18,595 bases of DNA from Euryarchaeota archaeon UBA128. GTDB taxonomy: Archaea; Thermoplasmatota; Poseidoniia; Poseidoniales; Poseidoniaceae. The position numbers and the translations under genes were made by a program. Location of the stretch: positions 1 to 18,595 of the forward strand of contig DALZ01000184.1 in assembly GCA_002496955.1 (NCBI GenBank), written 5' to 3'. The notes under the pieces are model-generated. The model did no database searches and had not been told where the DNA came from. It worked only from the letters and a program-made list of their open reading frames with translations. Positions within the stretch are counted from its first letter, which is position 1, and every line of letters starts with the position of its first letter. Below are positions 16,001-18,595 of the stretch, one piece after another.

Positions 16001-16701
16001 CCGTTTTCCGTTACCTGCCAACTATTGTTTTCAGGTCCAGCTGTATCAAATTCCGACGGATCAAAAAAGTCAGAAGAGCCGCTGACGCTTGTAGAGGCAA
16101 AGAACTCCATGTACCATTGATCACCAGTTCTTAGTGGGAAGTCATATTTCTCCTTTGGTGGATTGTATGATGTATCAAAAGATATAACTGCTACATCTTG
16201 TTCAAGGAAACCAAGGTTTAGTGGCCGGAATTTAACATCAAGAGTAAACTCTGAATTTATTACCGCTAAATCTCGCACTCGGATTATATCTTCACCAGTA
16301 TATCCGATGTTTAGTCGTCCAGAGAAACCCTCTAATGTGGCTCCATTGTTACCAGAGGTGAATGACCCGGCAATTTCCATTTTGTAAGCAAGAGTTTGAA
16401 CGTTGTTAACATTGATGAAGAAGATATCAGTTACCTCATACACCGTATCACCAGTAAGTGTGTTCAGTGATGCTGAAACGTTTGCTTGTTGGATTAATTG
16501 TTGGACATCAAACTGAGTTTCGTAAGTGTAGCGGTCACCGATGCGCCAGGATGGGACATCAGGCCAACCATTTAGGGTATTTGATTCACTAATATTGACC
16601 TCTGACAACATTGTTGCATCTGTTGAATCGCGTAGATTTGTTAGAGGTGCCATAACTATGGTCAAAATCAAAACAACTGCTAAACTCCGTTGTTTAAGCA
16701 T
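13030..16701 (-). CDS. Giant PKD-domain surface protein with single membrane anchor
   Basis: This 1223-residue protein starts with a hydrophobic leader (about 5-20). A unique N-terminal beta-rich domain (about 40-330) begins near 'SWRIGDRYTYE'. A CARDB-like domain lies at about 420-545. Five PKD-like domains follow, at about 548-640, 640-725, 727-830, 835-938 and 938-1036, each joined by an 'N-x-AP' linker. Domain 2 has a cysteine pair. Domain 4 has two cysteines bracketing an Asp-rich loop 'GDENGDGVFDND', suggestive of calcium binding. A transmembrane helix (about 1050-1071) puts all of this outside. The 150-residue cytoplasmic tail is Pro/Gln-rich, carries 'GLPEGWTMEQWQYYG' from 1170 and ends in acidic 'DFLDDLDL'. 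PKD domains usually mediate protein or carbohydrate contacts at cell surfaces; no enzyme domain is visible, so adhesion or a structural role is inferred. It lies 45 bases after a paralogue and 9 bases before the SepF-like gene. Confidence 0.92.
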   Translation of the reverse strand: MLKQRSLAVVLILTIVMAPLTNLRDSTDATMLSEVNISESNTLNGWPDVPSWRIGDRYTYETQFDVQQLIQQANVSASLNTLTGDTVYEVTDIFFINVNNVQTLAYKMEIAGSFTSGNNGATLEGFSGRLNIGYTGEDIIRVRDLAVINSEFTLDVKFRPLNLGFLEQDVAVISFDTSYNPPKEKYDFPLRTGDQWYMEFFASTSVSGSSDFFDPSEFDTAGPENNSWQVTENGIPTEDGQNIGYSGCDDSYKVNEWNVTGVSQGFNWYCPDVRYNSWMRISNAAGFTIDWLLKEYQPAGSSGVSAGSNPGTRDIEIDIGLQAVATLPNAEQTVSIDYSGPNGVQPNTNLQLRYEMSATLLNPTTDSNGQATAVLNSSDVVDTTNASDDYSSNGLIVWDPQTEIIGAATIVIDLSLTPVDLIAQSEAIIVTRTRDGVDSILTKSIGYNALPGDLLSFSIPTQNRGLLASTATTIDVTTPSGTVITEPLPAIPSYGEARVDVEWTVPPSEPIGIQNLNIEVDPDELVVEDSNRSNNLANVEIFIGRTPTAQAVVIDGVYTFDNVTIDASSSFDEDGGDVTCRFSVEKRPGLIENFDTENCIIEYNWSDGGVWSILVLVTDDELDTDTIDVSASVLNRAPFINVTVPESIDVNQFVFADASDSGDVDTISPSGQEVTISWPGLNCNEGTTQPTCTFLASEEGELTVSAVAVDDDGATTTVNTTIQVLNVAPTISQPELWKAGQNQSTDSLGYWNLNEDETVILRAVADDTPLDKDTLIIEWLPSDLDDNWTVTTVGPSSQTTVSWPTSGLHTLSVVAYDNDNVKSDVAIGVVNISNVAPSIANLGSTQPIFEDNNITFTADVTDTASDIDSLVICWDLDALGDENGDGVFDNDCDISGPEMTASWSTEGTRTITATVTDDDGASDSVIVNVTVLNGAPKAKITNSTDVLALNEGDNLTLSGITTTDTAFDKQSLIYAWDSNHIDSDLDGEYTGDIDYYGAEWLMSDLPPGTWIITLTATDDDGDSSTTSIEITVKAKPADTLFQSITDSVGGVGALVIGILVIVVVGLAAFLLFTRNTGSKHDKYTDFSLPDPSLSQFSEPITTPNVNTEFGIYQQETGQQDLYSAYDPQPMAQQTDPFSAYNPAPQIIEPNPPPTNTTPAIDNGPPLPATGLPEGWTMEQWQYYGAQYLAAQTPSPVEYQPTVTDTTSQSDNSSPSDFLDDLDL

Positions 16702-16723
16702 GGCTATCCGATGAAGTCATATT

Positions 16724-16746
16724 ACTTGAGAAAGTCGTTCTCAAGT
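16724..16746 (-). repeat. Perfect 9-bp inverted repeat between the two PKD genes
   Basis: ACTTGAGAA (16724-16732) and TTCTCAAGT (16738-16746) are exact reverse complements around a 5-base loop. The repeat begins at the base immediately after the upstream gene's TAG and ends 22 bases before the next ATG. On the transcribed strand no T-run follows, so termination is unlikely. It could be an mRNA-processing or stability element that sets different levels of the two paralogues, or a protein-binding palindrome. Confidence 0.6.
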
Positions 16747-18595
16747 CTATTTTTGTGACTTCAACCATTCGTGCCCATAATAATTCCACTGGTCCAATGT
16801 CCAACCATCTGGAAGACCAGTGGGTGGCACTTCTGGTCCAGCAAGTAAATCATCGATAGAAATGTCATCGGAATTTACCGCTTCGGGTGCGGTCTGCAAC
16901 GCCTTATCGAAGATAAAACCGGGTGGAGGTGCGGCTGGTTTACGGGTTTCCGAGGCCAATTTATCCTCACTATCAAATGCGGTGTCCAACTGGTTTTGTT
17001 CCCAATCCTTCACTTTACCAGCGTCCTTACGGCGGCGCCCAATCAATACTATTAGCATAATTACGATTAATACGAGTGCTAGTTGAGCGAGGGGGTTTGC
17101 CTCCTCCCCTGCTAACAGAGCTCCAGTTTCTTGGATGACATTTCTGTCTGCTGGACCTATATTGATGACCAATTCTTTGAAGCCCGGCTTTTCAGGATTC
17201 TCATCCCAGACGATTGCTTTGACGGTTACCCTTCCCTCGGCTTTGAAAATATGTTCTACTCGGGCGCCGATTAAATCTGCATCATTGTCTTTTACTCCGT
17301 CACCATTGCTGTCAATGCTAGTATCGGTATCCCATGCATAGTTCAATCCTGATAAATCATTCAACGAGTCTATCGTTTGACGCGCATCTAAAACACAACT
17401 TTCATAGGCTCTGCACTCAATATTAGCGACCTTAACCATAGGTGGTATGTTGACCACATCAACGACAACGATTTCACTGGTCGTCGCCCCATCATCATCG
17501 GTGACGTGATAGACAACAGTGTGAGAGCCACTCCGGTTCCACGCATAATTTAGCACATCTCCAATGATGTCGCAATCATCGCTAGCACCGCCTTGACCAT
17601 CGCTATCAATTCCCGGATCTATATCCCAGCACTTTACTAATGATGCTAAGTCACTTGGCGTGTCGGTTGAATTACCAATGATGGTTATTGATTGACCCTC
17701 AGCTATTGGCAAGATAGTATCAAGTGGTTGCACACTAGGAGGGACATTTCTAACATTGACCCACCTCTCATTTGTTGAACTAGCGGCTCCGTCGTCGTCG
17801 ATAACATCAAGCCTAATTGTGTGTAATCCAGAAGTCTGCCAACTCATTTCGAATTCGGTGACTCTACCCCGCAGGAAATATATCAAATCGGGTTGCTGGT
17901 TATCAGGCCACCAAGTGTGGTCTAACTCTTGAATGTCATCGATTGAATCCTCTGCTTGCCCTTTGATAGTGACTAATTGATCCTCATATAATTGCCAAAT
18001 TTGTTGTTCATCAGATTCAATTATCGCATTGTTTTCATAGAGATTGATTATTGTGCTGTGTGGTGCAATGTTAGTGAATAAGATATCGATATGTGCTTCA
18101 GTTTCTGCCAAATCATCATCGACACCCACTGCGGTAAATGTGTGGTAGCCCTCTGTTGATGCTGTTGTTGTGCAGGTCTTGGTATAGTATCCTTCCATAC
18201 ACTGTGCATCTGGCCAGTAGACATCAACAACGCCTGGAAATACATCTTCAGAATCAGTATCGTTGGCAAATGCGTAAAGAGTGATTGGGTGTTCTACGCG
18301 CGCCTCTTCTCGCATGCTTCTAATCTCTAACATTGGCGCACGGTTAGTGATATTGGCGTATAGAATGGCTTCAACCTCATCACGTTCCTCATCCACTACG
18401 GTCACTGAAATCGGATAATTACCATCATCAATCCAAGTCCAGTTAGTTTGACAACTAGTTGAAACAACTTCACGGTATGCCCATGACCTACTACCATCAT
18501 CATAAGGGATATCAAAAATACAGTACACATCGCCGCCATCATCATCGAAGCTTGAACTTGCGTTGATGAATACCTCTACCTTTGTCTCAGCAGTG
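16747..18595 (-). CDS. PKD-domain surface protein, paralogue of the downstream gene (5' end outside window)
   Basis: The frame stays open to the right edge, so the N-terminus is missing; 615 residues are visible. The first visible codons, upstream of any start codon, already encode a PKD strand ('INASSSFDDDGGD'), so an internal GTG near 18528 is not the real start. Five PKD-like domains line up one-to-one with those of the next gene. Matches include the cysteine pair in domain 2, two cysteines around an Asp-rich loop in domain 4 ('DSDGQGGASDD'), and 'DSNGDGVKDND' in domain 5. A transmembrane helix ('LALVLIVIMLIVLIG', genome about 17040-17090) is followed by Arg/Lys and a cytoplasmic tail of about 120 residues. 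The tail ends in 'GLPDGWTLDQWNYYG' plus nine residues. An extracellular, membrane-anchored surface role is inferred, as for its paralogue. The 45-base gap suggests co-transcription. Confidence 0.9.
   Translation of the reverse strand, partial: TAETKVEVFINASSSFDDDGGDVYCIFDIPYDDGSRSWAYREVVSTSCQTNWTWIDDGNYPISVTVVDEERDEVEAILYANITNRAPMLEIRSMREEARVEHPITLYAFANDTDSEDVFPGVVDVYWPDAQCMEGYYTKTCTTTASTEGYHTFTAVGVDDDLAETEAHIDILFTNIAPHSTIINLYENNAIIESDEQQIWQLYEDQLVTIKGQAEDSIDDIQELDHTWWPDNQQPDLIYFLRGRVTEFEMSWQTSGLHTIRLDVIDDDGAASSTNERWVNVRNVPPSVQPLDTILPIAEGQSITIIGNSTDTPSDLASLVKCWDIDPGIDSDGQGGASDDCDIIGDVLNYAWNRSGSHTVVYHVTDDDGATTSEIVVVDVVNIPPMVKVANIECRAYESCVLDARQTIDSLNDLSGLNYAWDTDTSIDSNGDGVKDNDADLIGARVEHIFKAEGRVTVKAIVWDENPEKPGFKELVINIGPADRNVIQETGALLAGEEANPLAQLALVLIVIMLIVLIGRRRKDAGKVKDWEQNQLDTAFDSEDKLASETRKPAAPPPGFIFDKALQTAPEAVNSDDISIDDLLAGPEVPPTGLPDGWTLDQWNYYGHEWLKSQK

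Noticed and set aside
18526..18528. GTG as start of the right-most PKD gene
   Set aside because: The same frame continues upstream to the window edge and encodes the expected PKD strand with the SSSFDDDGGD pattern, so the gene is truncated by the window rather than starting here.
1..18595. CRISPR array, tRNA/rRNA genes, insertion sequences or prophage genes
   Set aside because: Nearly all bases are covered by assigned genes. The spacers are short, with no direct-repeat series, cloverleaf-like sequence or transposase/integrase motifs seen.

Overview
The window looks like a chromosomal piece of a planktonic marine archaeon, most likely Marine Group II Euryarchaeota (Candidatus Poseidoniales). 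This is inferred from gene content, not from a marker gene. The clues are a KaiC/RAD55-type ATPase, an apparent archaeal SepF-like division protein, very large PKD-domain surface proteins with one C-terminal membrane anchor, a membrane-anchored secreted subtilase, and dense packing at moderate G+C. No rRNA, tRNA, CRISPR array, insertion sequence or integrase is visible, and nothing suggests recent transfer.

Region 1 (1-1727, minus strand) is part of a cytochrome c maturation operon. A CcmA-type ABC ATPase carries an extra hydrophobic C-terminal domain, and 36 bases further on comes ccmC, which runs off the left edge. Region 2 (1756-9719, plus strand) holds a rhomboid intramembrane protease with a C-terminal zinc-ribbon-like motif, a G/C-rich hairpin, a 1644-residue membrane-anchored subtilase that also ends in a four-cysteine ribbon, and glmS starting 8 bases after the subtilase stop. 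Region 3 (9720-11114) has a KaiC-like ATPase on the minus strand, its stop abutting the glmS stop, and a divergent Maf nucleotide pyrophosphatase.

Region 4 (11102-18595, minus strand) reads right to left as one apparent transcription unit. It contains a truncated PKD-domain surface protein, a 9-bp perfect inverted repeat, a second PKD-domain surface protein of 1223 residues, a SepF-like protein, and an unrecognised polytopic membrane protein of 429 residues. The two PKD proteins are colinear paralogues. They share five PKD-like domains in the same order, matching cysteine pairs and Asp-rich loops, one transmembrane helix, and a cytoplasmic tail with the same 'GLPxGWTxxQWxYYG' motif.

Most of the window appears to serve the cell envelope: haem delivery for c-type cytochromes, surface and intramembrane proteolysis, amino-sugar supply (GlmS), giant surface adhesin-like proteins, and a probable membrane-tethered division factor. 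The most interesting candidate for an undescribed system is the PKD pair + SepF-like + polytopic membrane protein unit, with the repeated tail motif as a possible cytoplasmic docking peptide. That link is inference.
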